A stretch of DNA of 64,000 bases, from contig JAXLWN010000008.1 in assembly GCA_046328475.1 (NCBI GenBank), positions 62,001 to 126,000 of the forward strand, read 5' to 3'. The notes beneath the pieces are model-generated. The model was not told where the DNA came from. It ran no database searches and saw only the letters and a list, made by a program, of their open reading frames with translations. This DNA comes from CADCWN01 sp046328475 (GTDB taxonomy: Bacteria > Chloroflexota > Chloroflexia > Thermomicrobiales > CADCWN01). Positions 9,301-17,558 of this stretch are shown here, in pieces. A program made the position numbers and the translations under genes. Position 1 is the stretch's first letter. Every line of letters starts with the position of its first letter.

Positions 9301-10677
9301 GGTCCCACACGCGCCAACCCCCTCCCCCACCGGGATGCGCGCAAGTGCGACGGAATAGGCGTCGGGGAGGCTGGGAGCAGACGCGGAGCGCAACGACACG
9401 CCATCGTCATTCAGCAGCTGGATCGAGACGAACGAACCATCGCCGACCGCCTCGACCGCGCGCGAGAGCAGATCGAGCGTCTCGCCCAGCGGGGCATCCT
9501 GGGCGATGCGTTCGAGGATCGTCGCCTGGGCGGCCAGCAATTGCTCGGCGCGGCGGCGCTCGGTGATGTCGAGCATGACCCCCTGCCAGTAGAGGGGTCG
9601 CCCGCCCTCGTCGCGCACCAATACCGCCTCGTCGCGCAGCCAGACCTCCCGCCCGTCGCGCGTCTGGAAACGATACTCCACCAACACCGGCTGCCCGGTG
9701 GCGCGGCCGGCCACAAACGCGGCCAGCACCCGCTCGCGATCCTCCGGGTGAACGTGATCGGGCCAGAAGTCCGGATCGGTGAGCCAGCAGTCCAGGTCAT
9801 AGCCGAGCATCGGCAGGGCCTGCGGACTCATGAACAGCGTGGCCCCCGACTCGTCGGCCGGCGCGCGATAGATCGTCGCGGGCACTTGCTCGACCAGGGT
9901 GCGGAACTCGCTCGCGCTCTGGCGCAAGTCGGACTCCGCGCGCCGGTGCTCGGTGGTGTCGCGGTAGTTGAGGACCACGCCATCGATCCCCGACTCGCCG
10001 AGCAGGTTCGTGCCGCGCACCACCAGCAAACGCCAGGAGCCGTCGGCGTGGCGAACGCGCAGCACCGCTTCGCGCCTGCCGCCCGGCTCGCCGAGCAGTT
10101 CGGCGAAGAGTCGCCGCCCCGTGGGCGCATCGTCCGGGTGGAGGCGCGCGAAGACGTCGGTATCTTCCAATTCCTGGGGGGTGTGGCCGACGATCCCCGC
10201 CCCGGCCGGATTCTGATAGCGCACCACCCCGGCGGCATCGACGATCGCGATGCCCTCGGCGGCACCCTGGATCAGGGCGCGGAGACGCTGCTCGCTCGCG
10301 CCGAGCGCCGCCGCCGCCCGCCGCTGCTCCGCATCATTGGCGCGGCGTTGCACGAGCAGCTCGCGCAGCCAGCCGATCAACAACCCGATCGCCAGAAACG
10401 CGGGGAAGCCCGGCCGACCGGCTTGCCGGAACAGCACGTCCCAGCCGGTCACGCCCGAAAAATAGCAAGAGAGCGTGATGAGTGGCACTATCAGCAGTGC
10501 CATCAGGAGGCCGCCGCGACGACCGAAGAGGGCGGCGGTGACGGCGACGGGGAGCAGTCCGAATGCGGCGACAGTTGGCCCCAGCCAGAGGCAGAGCGGG
10601 ATGAATGCCAGACTGAAGAAGGCGGCGACGGCGACGGCGATCGACAGCCGTCTCCGCAGCGTCCAGGCGAGATTCAT
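6307..10677 (-). CDS. Multi-PAS/GAF diguanylate cyclase/phosphodiesterase
   Basis: 1456 residues from ATG 10677. Order: membrane helices (about 10-125), PAS, PAS (about 135-380), GAF (about 395-560), PAS, PAS (about 565-815), GAF (about 820-990), GGDEF (about 1005-1170), EAL (about 1180-1430). 'RETDMLARLGGDEF' has both the RxxD inhibitory site and an intact active-site loop. The EAL domain keeps 'EAEALVRW', 'LEITERLAMRD', 'IDDFGTGYSSL', 'LKIDRSFV' and 'TAEGAET', so both activities are possible. Its 3' half is very similar in DNA to the neighbouring PAS-GGDEF-EAL gene, which indicates a tandem duplication. The sensed signal is unknown. Confidence 0.88.
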   Translation of the reverse strand: MNLAWTLRRRLSIAVAVAAFFSLAFIPLCLWLGPTVAAFGLLPVAVTAALFGRRGGLLMALLIVPLITLSCYFSGVTGWDVLFRQAGRPGFPAFLAIGLLIGWLRELLVQRRANDAEQRRAAAALGASEQRLRALIQGAAEGIAIVDAAGVVRYQNPAGAGIVGHTPQELEDTDVFARLHPDDAPTGRRLFAELLGEPGGRREAVLRVRHADGSWRLLVVRGTNLLGESGIDGVVLNYRDTTEHRRAESDLRQSASEFRTLVEQVPATIYRAPADESGATLFMSPQALPMLGYDLDCWLTDPDFWPDHVHPEDRERVLAAFVAGRATGQPVLVEYRFQTRDGREVWLRDEAVLVRDEGGRPLYWQGVMLDITERRRAEQLLAAQATILERIAQDAPLGETLDLLSRAVEAVGDGSFVSIQLLNDDGVSLRSASAPSLPDAYSVALARIPVGEGVGACGTSAFRRTPVVAADIATDPFWDDYRELARSFGLAACWSLPILTHPDGACGSGRLLGTFAVYATTPRRPSEAEWRVLERSVGLAALAIERARSAAALREREAQFRYLFANNPHPMWVYDQETLAFLEVNDAAVARYGYTPAEFKRMGVGDIRNPAERLRLLEHLATNHDDLQASGPWYHRLKDGREIAVETASRALNYQGRVARLVVAQDVTGRVEAEAALRASEERFRALAQHASDVTTILDREGRRHYVSPSVKRVLGYDAADLTESSPLALIHPDDLAKRRANFEEALAQPGAHLPVEFRIRHKDGSWRDWEAITTNLSHEPSVAGFVVNARDVTERVQAERDLRRRNEELSALNRIGRTLTRLAEPAAILTLIDEVVGQVLDNSNLYIALHDEARREILFPIYRINGELREPATRPLGAGLTDYIIRTRQPLLFPRDVEAECARLGIKAVGTPCRSFLAVPMLTGDQVIGVIAVQDYEREGVYQASHLDLLATIAAQAATALENARLYAALEQELTERRRAEGQLAHQATHDALTGLPNRAYFLDCVGHALTHSRRGFPCAVLFLDLDNFKVVNDTLGHEAGDRLLVAVTARLRGVLRETDMLARLGGDEFTVLLEGIADPSAAAEVADRLAGALAPPFSLDGQVYRIAASIGIVLSTAEHLRPDDLLRDADIAMYRAKGSGGAGYALFDRTMQAQLVAHLALEQDLRDALERGDLRLHYQPIVDLASGRIVEAEALVRWQHATRGTVPPDEFIPLAEETGLIAPLGRWVLGEACRQARIWRDRGHQLVVAVNLSAREFGQADLVGLVAAALDRAGLAPDRLRLEITERLAMRDVAVTAATLAALRELGVQVAIDDFGTGYSSLAYLKRFPVDVLKIDRSFVTGLGANAEDTAIVGATVGLGRTLGLAVTAEGAETAAQISHLRALGCTSAQGYYFARALDAEGFGAILAADLLPDLPPPILPPRVPTTGELRRRASARATGPLAPPAAGVGPGRR

Positions 10678-10840
10678 GCGTCCCCAAAGTCCTGCATGAC
10701 AATGGCAGGTGCCGGGTGGCCTCTCCCCATTGTCGCAGGGTGTTCGCGAGATGCTATCGCCCATGCGTCCAACCGATGGTCCCCTGCCGGGATAGGACCA
10801 GCACTGCCGGGGAGCGGCGAGGGGACTCCTCGAAACGTGT

Positions 10841-10859
10841 TCACAATTCTTCACAATTG
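10841..10859. promoter_or_regulatory. Direct repeat TTCACAATT x2, one helical turn apart
   Basis: TTCACAATT occurs at 10841-10849 and again at 10851-10859, a 10-bp period, in the spacer between the divergent cyclic-di-GMP gene and the lipoprotein esterase gene. It could bind a regulator of either. No close -10/-35 pair was found. Confidence 0.35.
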
Positions 10860-10935
10860 CATCACAGCGCCGCCCTATCGTGCCCGGCAGAGCGCAATTG
10901 GAATGGCTATCGGAGACGTGTAGAGGGATAAGGGG

Positions 10936-12126
10936 ATGACCGTGAGTACACACAAGCGACGCTGGGCACTGCTGCTCGCCGGGTTACTGATCGTCGGCAC
11001 GCTCGCCGGGTGCGGCATCCAGCGGGTCGATGCGATGACTCCCGGGCAGGGTTCCTAAGGGCTCGGGACGCGCGCGGGGCGACTCCCCGGCAACGCCCAT
11101 GGGAGCATCACCGTCGCTGGGCAGGAACGCACCTACTCGCTGCACCTGCCGCCGACGATCAACAGCGCCGGTCCGGTGCCGCTCGTCCTCGCCTTCCACG
11201 GCGCGGGCGGCCAGGGGCCGAGCATGGCCGGGCTGACCGGCTTCAACGCGCTGGCCGACCGGCAGGGCTTCGCCGTCGCCTACCCGGACGGGATCGACCG
11301 CCACTGGAACGACGGGCGTCCCGGCAACCGCCCGGGGCCGGGCACCCAGTACGACGATGTCGCCTTCGTCCGCGCCCTGATCGACCACCTCGCCACCACC
11401 CTGCCGATCGACCGGGCGCGCGTCTACGCCACCGGCATGTCGAACGGCGCGATCTTCTCGCAACGCCTCGCCTGCGACCTCTCCGACCAGATCGCCGCAA
11501 TCGGCGCGGTGGCCGGGTCGCTGGCGGAAGCACTGGCCCCCGATTGTGCCCCCGGCCGCCCCATCCCGGTGCTGATGATCATGGGCGAGGCCGATCCGTT
11601 CGTCCCCTGGGCAGGCGGGCCGGTGCTCGGGCTCGGCTACGGCCCGGTCCTCTCGGTGGCCGATACGATCGCGCACTGGGTAGGGATGAATAACTGCGGC
11701 GCAACCCCAGGTATCACCCAGGAACCCGACCGCGCCCCGAACGACGGCACCACCGTCCGCCGCGAGTCCTACACCAACTGCCGCGACGGAGCCGACGTCA
11801 CCCTCTACGCCGTCGTCAACGGCGGCCACGCCTGGCCCGGCGGCGTGCAATATCTCCCCGAGCGCACCATCGGCAAGACCAGCCGCGACATCGACGCCAC
11901 CACCACCATCTGGGACTTCTTCGCCACCCACCCCCGCCGCCCAACGCCTTTAAACCCTCTCCTCATCAGCCGGGTACCCGCGTGCGGGTGGCGGTCGCCG
12001 CCGCAGCGGCGGGGAGGGGTCTGCCTCCGCCAGCCACCTACCCCGCCATCTCCTCCCCCTCCGGTCAGCTCCCTTCCCCTCTCCCAGACGGTGGGAGAGG
12101 GGTGCCACCCGCAGGCGGCGGGGTGA
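10936..12126 (+). pseudogene. PHB-depolymerase/feruloyl-esterase-like lipoprotein, interrupted by TAA
   Basis: From ATG 10936 the frame encodes a lipoprotein signal (basic start, 'ALLLAGLLIVGTLAGCG') and then meets TAA at 11056-11058. The same frame continues with an LpqC-type esterase: 'LVLAFHGAGG', nucleophile elbow 'GMSNGAIF' (GxSxG), acid loop 'GEADPFVPW' and 'GGHAWPGG' with the catalytic His. The family hydrolyses polyhydroxybutyrate or hydroxycinnamate esters outside the cell. A GTG at 11176 could restart translation but would lack the first strands and the export signal. The last 40 codons read through a REP-like repeat. The lesion may be a real nonsense mutation or a sequencing error. 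Confidence 0.75.
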
Positions 12127-12127
12127 G
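12076..12127. repeat. REP-like nested palindrome, family 1 copy 2
   Basis: CCCCTCTCCCA / TGGGAGAGGGG hairpin followed by the CCGCAGGCGGCGGGGTGAGG half, in the opposite orientation to the copy at 101-152. It overlaps the 3' end of the esterase frame. Confidence 0.85.
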
Positions 12128-12136
12128 GGCTACACA

Positions 12137-12170
12137 GCGATGCCACCGGAGCATACTCCGGTGGCATCGC
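12137..12170. terminator. Bidirectional hairpin terminator between convergent genes
   Basis: Perfect 15-bp stem GCGATGCCACCGGAG (12137-12151) / CTCCGGTGGCATCGC (12156-12170) with a 4-nt loop, between the 3' ends of the esterase (+) and malate dehydrogenase (-). There is no clear T-run on either side. Confidence 0.7.
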
Positions 12171-12207
12171 TCGCACACTTCAGATTATGTCGCCCCGCGC
12201 CCGCGCC

Positions 12208-13149
12208 CTACGACGCGCTGAGGCGATCCATCGCCTCCACCAACTCGCGCACCGCGCCCGCAGACTTCTGCAGCGCCGCGTTCTCCTCGTCGGTCATCGT
12301 GATCTCGATCACCTGCTTCATGCCACCCGCGCCGAGCCTTGATCGGCACGCCGACATAGAGATCGTTGATGCCATACTGGCCGTTCAGGTAGACGCTGCA
12401 CGGCATGATCCGGTCCGGTCGAGCATGATCGCCTCGACCATGTCGGCGATCGCCGCGCCCGGCGCGTACCACGCACTCACGCCAATCAGTTGCACCAGTT
12501 CGCCGCCGCCATTCGCCGTGCGGTCGCAGATCGCCTTGATCCGGTCGGCCGGGATCAGCTCGGTGATCGGGATGCCCGCGACCGTGGAGTAGCGCGGCAG
12601 CGGCACCATCGTGTCGCCGTGCCCGCCGAGCACGAACGCCGACACATCCTTGATCGAGACGCCCAGTTCCATCGCGATGAAGGTGCGGAAGCGCGCCGAG
12701 TCGAGCACACCCGCCTGCCCGATCACGCGCTCCTTCGGGAAACCGGACGCCTTCAGCGCGACGTGGCACATCGCGTCCAGCGGGTTGGTGAGCACGACGA
12801 TCACCGCGTTCGGGCTGCGCTGCGCCACCTCGCGCGTGACCGAGCCGACGATGTTCATGTTGATCTTCAGGAGGTCGTCCCGGCTCATGCCCGGCTTGCG
12901 CGGCGAGCCGGAGGTGATCACGACCACGTCCGACCCCGCCGTCGCGTCGTAGTCGTTCGCGCCCGTGATCTGCGCGTCGTAGCCCGCAATCGGCCCGGTC
13001 TGCATCAAATCGAGCGCCTTGCCCTGCGGCAGATTCGGCACAATGTCCACCAGCACCACGTCGGCATAGCCGCCCTGCGCGACGTACTGGGCCGCTGTCG
13101 CCCCGGTCGCGCCCGCACCGACGATCGTCACCTTGCCTCGCATCGTCAT
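12208..13149 (-). pseudogene. mdh: Malate dehydrogenase, with two compensating frameshifts
   Basis: NAD-dependent malate/oxaloacetate interconversion in the citric acid cycle. The Rossmann motif 'VTIVGAGATGATAA' at the start, 'SGSPRKPGMSRDDLL' (substrate Arg), 'VLTNPLDAMCHVA' and 'LGGHGDTMVPL' (catalytic His) are intact. After 'EAIMLDRT' one base is missing (about 12411-12413), and the frame becomes 'RIMPCSVYLNGQYGIND'. One extra base (about 12337) then restores the frame to end at TAG 12208-12210. The corrected length of 313 residues fits the lactate-dehydrogenase-like Mdh of Chloroflexi. Strict conservation on both sides of the indels makes sequencing error likely. GGAGGGGATGACG is the ribosome site. 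Confidence 0.88.
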
Positions 13150-13300
13150 CCCCTCCGGTGTCGTCCCACACTACAAAACATCGTTATGTCGATCACAGCG
13201 GGCGTTGCCGCGCCGCCGGATCGACGAGATGGGGCATAATACCATAGGGATCACGGAAGTTAGGGGTTGGTAACGCTGGATGATAGCGATAGAGGTGGGG

Positions 13301-14588
13301 ATGACCTATACGATTCCGTTCGCCGATGGCACGCTCTCGTTCGACCTTCCCGCCGGGATGCGCGGCACGGTCGCCACCTCGCACCCGTCGCCGCCGCTGG
13401 AAGGCTGGCGCGCGGTGCGCGATGCCCTGCGCAACCCACTGGGCGTGCCGACGCTCGACAAGCTGGTGAAGTCGGGCGACCGCGTCTGCATCGCGGTGAC
13501 CGACGCGACGCGCGCCTGCCCCGACAAGCTGCTGGTGCCGCCGATCTGCACGCAACTCGAACTGGCCGGGGTGGCGAAGGAGGACATCACCATCCTGATC
13601 GCGACCGGGCTGCACCGCGATAGCACCCCCGCCGAGAAGGAGGAGAAGCTCGGCACCGACATCGTGCAGCGCTACAAGGTCATCGACCACGACGCGCGCG
13701 ACCCCGACTGGCTCGTCGATCTCGGCGAGGGACCGGGCGGCTGCCCCCTGGTCGTGAATCGCCGCGCCTACAAATCGGACCTGATCATCGCCACCGGCGT
13801 CGTGGAGCCGCACCAGTACGCGGGCTATAGCGGCGGCGGCAAGACCCTGGCGATCGGCTGCGGCGGCGAGGCCACCATCGGCTTCACCCACGGCCCGGCG
13901 ATGCTGGAAACACCGGGCGTGCGCCTCGGCCAGATCGAGGGCAACCCTTCCAGGCGATCTGCCGCGAGTCCGCCCGCCGCGCCGGTCTGCGCTTCGTGAT
14001 CAACGTCATCCTCGACGACGACGGCACGATCGTCGCGGTCGCGGCGGGCGATCCCGAAACCGTCCACGACCACCTCGTGGAGGTCGGCAAGGACCACTAC
14101 CTCGCGCCGATCCCGCACCAGTACGACGCGGCCATTGCGGGCGTCGGCTGGCCCAAGGATGTCAACCTCTACCAGGCGTCGCGCGCCGCGACCTACCTCC
14201 ACTTCGCCCCCACCCCCGTCGTGCGCGAGGGGGCATCATCGTCCTCCCCGCCCCCCTGCCCGAAGGCGCGGGCGAAGGCGAGGGCGAGAAGCGCTTCTAC
14301 CGCGCCCTGAGCGGCGCCACCTCGCCGCAGGCGGTGATCGCGGACGCTCGCACCAACGGCTACCCGCCCGGCGGCCAGCGCGCCTTCGTCGTCGCCAAAG
14401 TCCTCGAACACTGCGCGATCATCGTCGTCGGCGCGCAAGACCCCGACCTCGTGCGCGGTGCCCACATGACCCCCGTCGCCACCATGGATGAAGCCCTCGC
14501 CCTCGTCGCCGCCCGCCTCGGCCCCGCCGCCGACGTCCTGATCGTCCCCCACGCCACCCTCACCCTGCCGGTGGTGACCGAGGGCTGA
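13301..14588 (+). pseudogene. LarA-like nickel-dependent racemase, with two frameshifts
   Basis: The reassembled protein is about 430 residues and matches the lactate-racemase family (DUF2088 N-domain). 'IATGLHRDST' and 'VEPHQYAGYSGGGKTLAIG' carry the two His and the Lys that hold the Ni-pincer cofactor in LarA. One C is missing after 'QIEGNP' (about 13953) and one G in the run at about 14231. The frame then continues 'GIIVLPAPLPEGAGEGEG' to 'LPVVTEG'. Both indels are in homopolymers. The ATG at 13301 follows GAGGTGGGG. It is divergent from mdh. The substrate could be lactate or another 2-hydroxy acid, and no Lar cofactor-maturation genes are visible nearby. Confidence 0.78.
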
Positions 14589-14622
14589 TTGGCTGTTATT
14601 CGCTGGAAACCGCAGGAGAGGC

Positions 14623-14878
14623 ATGATGGCGCAGGTGACATCGATCCAGCTTGATAATGCGATCGTGGCGAGTCGACACGCTGGCGGCTGCCATAGGCCG
14701 ACCCCGCACCTGGGTGATCGAGCAAGCGATTGCGCGCTATCTCGATGCGGAGTTGGGGTTCCTCGAAGCCGTTGAAGAGGGAATTCGCGCGGCAGAAGCG
14801 GGCGATGTTGTCGAACACCAAGTTGTAATCAGGGACGTGGAAGACTTCCGGCAACGGAAATCTACACGCGATCAGTAG
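14623..14878 (+). pseudogene. Ribbon-helix-helix (CopG-like) antitoxin-type protein, frameshifted
   Basis: ATGATG at 14623/14626 after AGGAGAG begins 'MAQVTSIQLDNAIVA'. About two bases appear to be missing near 14674, and the rest continues in the next frame as 'VDTLAAAIGRPRTWVIEQAIARYLDAE'. Together this is a standard RHH DNA-binding fold of about 84 residues. No toxin gene follows, since the next gene is on the other strand. It is either an orphan or a decaying antitoxin. Confidence 0.65.
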
Positions 14879-14892
14879 GAAGCTTCCTACTT

Positions 14893-14990
14893 GAAGGTCC
14901 CCGAGCCCGCGTAGGCGGCTTGCGGCGGCCCGCAGGCCGCCTTCAGCCAGAGGCTTCAGCCCTTGGGGCATCCCGCCCTGCGTTGCTTCG
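14893..14990. repeat. Palindrome-cluster repeat, family 2 copy 1
   Basis: A string of small palindromes: CCCGCGTAGGCGG, GGCGGCCCGCAGGCCGCC, GGCTTCAGCCC. It aligns with 25131-25220 over about 90 bp and more weakly with 19998-20092. It lies between convergent genes. Confidence 0.75.
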
Positions 14991-15004
14991 CAGATTCCAA
15001 GACT

Positions 15005-15730
15005 CTACGCCCCCGGCGTATGCGCCGTCAGGAACTCTCGCACGCGCCGCACCGTCCCGTCGATCACATCCGGCGTGCGCCACACCGGCAGCACCTCGGC
15101 TTGCGGGGCGAGTTCGGCGATTTCGAGCGCCGTGGCCTCCGGGTGGAAGTTGTCATTGCCGGGCAGCACCAGCAGCGGCACCGGGCAGGTTCGCGCATAG
15201 TCCGTCGTGACGCTGAAGACGAAGTCGCCGCCGAAGAGCCGCTCGCGGAACGCCGCGAACGTCGCCGCGTCGGCCTCCGGATGCTGCGGCGCGACCTCAA
15301 GCGCCCACTCGTCGAACATCTTGCGGAACTCTTCCCGGTTGTCGGCGCTCAAGCCGATCGGATTCTGCAACACCGCCGCCGTGATCCGCCCCGGCGCCGC
15401 CTCGCAGATCCCCAGGCAATACGACGACCCGATGCAGCCTCCCATCACATGCGCACGCTCGATCCCGAGATGGTCAAGCAGCGCCACATGATCGGCCGTG
15501 TACGTCTTCCAGCCATCGTCCCGGATCGGCCCGCGCGACTGCCCGGCGTTGCGCTGGTCCATCGCGATCACTCGGAACTGGTCGGAAAGCGCCGCCGTCG
15601 GATCGAAGGGGCTCCTGCGCCAGAAATTAATCGTTGAGCGCATCCCGCCCGGCGCGAAGAGCAGCAGCGGATACCCCGAGCCATACTCCTCGTAGTAGAG
15701 CGTCGCATCACCGCGCGTAAAGGTCGGCAT
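15005..15730 (-). CDS. Alpha/beta hydrolase with a Cys at the nucleophile elbow
   Basis: 241 residues from ATG 15730 (GGGAGGTG ribosome site). Typical alpha/beta hydrolase order: 'PLLLFAPGG' oxyanion strand, 'VIAMDQRNAGQS', elbow 'HVMGGCIGSSY', 'PLLVLPGNDNFHP' with the acid region. The elbow has Cys where Ser is usual (G-G-C-I-G), as in dienelactone-hydrolase-like enzymes. The final catalytic His is not obvious near the C-terminus ('WRTPDVIDGTV'). The substrate is unknown. It is monocistronic. Confidence 0.78.
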   Translation of the reverse strand: MPTFTRGDATLYYEEYGSGYPLLLFAPGGMRSTINFWRRSPFDPTAALSDQFRVIAMDQRNAGQSRGPIRDDGWKTYTADHVALLDHLGIERAHVMGGCIGSSYCLGICEAAPGRITAAVLQNPIGLSADNREEFRKMFDEWALEVAPQHPEADAATFAAFRERLFGGDFVFSVTTDYARTCPVPLLVLPGNDNFHPEATALEIAELAPQAEVLPVWRTPDVIDGTVRRVREFLTAHTPGA

Positions 15731-15958
15731 CGTGACACCTCCCATGCCCGCACCGCCCCGGTGCAGGTAAGGCCGCGTACGCAAGCGGGCACCACGATCC
15801 TGGCGTCCCCTTGCCCACGAACTCCCAGGCAGATTGCCTACCCATCGGGGGCATCCACCCCGCGCCCATTCTACCCTTCCAGCATCGCCCGCGTTGCCAT
15901 CCCCAGCACCGGGGCGTTGCAACTGATAGCAGCAGTCTGCGTAGCGAGGAGGTGACCG

Positions 15959-17467
15959 GTGGCCGATCGCTTCGACAAGTTCACCGAGCGCGCCCGGCGC
16001 GTGCTCTCACTGGCCGGGCAGGCGGCGGGCGAATTCGATCAACCCGGCATTGATGCGGAGCACATCCTGCTCGCCCTGATCGACGAAGGCAACGGCATCG
16101 CCGCGCGCGTCATGGTCGATCTCGGCGGCCAGCTCCCGCCGATCCGCAGATCCCTCGTCGCCAGGCTCGAACAACAGCGCGGCGTCTCCACCGGCGAGAT
16201 CGGCCTGACCCCGCGCGCCAAGCGGACCATCGAACTCGCCGTGGACGAGGCGCGGCGACTGAACCACCACTACATCGGCACCGAACACCTCCTGCTCGCC
16301 CTGACGCGCATCGAGTCGAGCATCGCCGCCGACGTCCTGCGCGAATTCGGCATCGACCACAACCGTGCGGTCGCGCGCGTGGTCGCGATCCTGTCAACCC
16401 ACGGACCCGACGTTCCCGCAGGAAACCCGCCACCCCCATTCGCCCAAAGTTCCAGGGCACCGCGCTGGATACGCTCCCTTTGGGAACAGCGCCAACGTCG
16501 CGATAGCCAGCAGCAACCACCAGACATGGCAACTATCGACTTCACCCGCTTCACCGAGCGCGCCAGGCGCGTGCTGGTCTTCTCCCAGGAGGAAGCGCAA
16601 CGCTTCAACCACAACTATATCGGCACCGAGCACCTGCTCATTGGCCTCATCCGCGAAGAGGAGGGGGTCGCGGCGCGGGTCCTTCGCGAATTCGGGCTGG
16701 AGGTGGCCGGGGTGCGCGCGGCCGTCGAGTTCATCGTCGGGCGCGGCGAGACGATGATCATGGGCGAAATCGGCCTCACCCCGCGCGTCAAGACGGTGCT
16801 AGCGCTGGCGGTCGATGAAGCGCGTCGGTTGCACCATCACTACATCGGCACCGAGCACCTGCTGCTCGGGATCGTGCGCGAGGGCGAAGGCATCGCCGTC
16901 GGGGTGATGGAAAGCAAGGGCGTCCAGTTGGAGGCGCTACGAGCGCGCGTGATCCAGGTCCTCACCGCAGGCCCCGCCGCCGAGCCAGCACCCCGTCCTT
17001 CGCCGACCACGACCCCACCTCCCCCACTCCCACGCACGCCGGAAGAGATCGCCCAGTTGCGAACGCCGCGCGGTCGCCTGCGGCAAGTCATCCCGATCGT
17101 GCAGGAGCAGACGCAGGGCAACAGCACCTTCGTCGGCGTCGCCATCGAGCGCTACGAGAACATCTTCGTCGCCAGCTGGAACCTGACGATCCGGCGCGTG
17201 GGTCGCCACCCCTATCCGCACTTCGCGATGACCGCCGAGGACGATCGCGGCAACCACTATCGCAGCTTCTCCGATGGCGGCAGCGGCGGCAGCGCCCCCG
17301 GACAGGCCTTCGAGGGGCGTTTCGCCTACCGCTTCTTCCCCGCGCTCGCCCCGGAAGCCCGCACACTGACCATCACCATCGCGCCAACCCCCGGTCGCGA
17401 CTCGCCCGACCTCGCCCCCGCGACCTGGCAATTCACCGTCGCCATCCCGCCCTTGCCAGAAGCCTGA
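15959..17467 (+). CDS. Clp N-domain protein without AAA+ ATPase modules
   Basis: 502 residues starting at GTG 15959 after GAGGAGGTGACC. It contains two complete Clp N-domains, each made of two Clp_N repeats: 'FTERARRVLSLAGQAA...IDAEHILLALI' with 'NHHYIGTEHLLLALTRIE' (about 5-145), then 'FTERARRVLVFSQEEAQRFNHNYIGTEHLLIGLI' with 'HHHYIGTEHLLLGIV' (about 195-335). A Pro/Thr-rich linker follows, then an unrecognised beta-rich C-terminal domain (about 365-500). In ClpC these domains bind substrates and adaptors, including phosphoarginine. Walker motifs and a ClpP loop are absent. It may be an adaptor or decoy for ClpC. It stands alone. Confidence 0.85.
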   Translation: MADRFDKFTERARRVLSLAGQAAGEFDQPGIDAEHILLALIDEGNGIAARVMVDLGGQLPPIRRSLVARLEQQRGVSTGEIGLTPRAKRTIELAVDEARRLNHHYIGTEHLLLALTRIESSIAADVLREFGIDHNRAVARVVAILSTHGPDVPAGNPPPPFAQSSRAPRWIRSLWEQRQRRDSQQQPPDMATIDFTRFTERARRVLVFSQEEAQRFNHNYIGTEHLLIGLIREEEGVAARVLREFGLEVAGVRAAVEFIVGRGETMIMGEIGLTPRVKTVLALAVDEARRLHHHYIGTEHLLLGIVREGEGIAVGVMESKGVQLEALRARVIQVLTAGPAAEPAPRPSPTTTPPPPLPRTPEEIAQLRTPRGRLRQVIPIVQEQTQGNSTFVGVAIERYENIFVASWNLTIRRVGRHPYPHFAMTAEDDRGNHYRSFSDGGSGGSAPGQAFEGRFAYRFFPALAPEARTLTITIAPTPGRDSPDLAPATWQFTVAIPPLPEA

Positions 17468-17558
17468 GCAGCCGCTAGAGTCCCCGCCATCGCGATACCG
17501 CGCCTGGCCTGCTGTGGCTGCATGGTGTCGTGCCCATTCGCTCGCAAGAGGAGGCTGC

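Noticed and set aside
6037..10923. Very long plus-strand open frame of about 1628 codons
   Set aside because: It is antisense to the PAS/GAF/GGDEF/EAL gene. The translation is rich in Arg, Gly and Gln with no domain, as expected from the complement of a GC-rich coding strand.
14623..14878. Complete toxin-antitoxin pair
   Set aside because: Only the ribbon-helix-helix half is recognisable and it is frameshifted. The next plus-strand frames have no toxin-like features.
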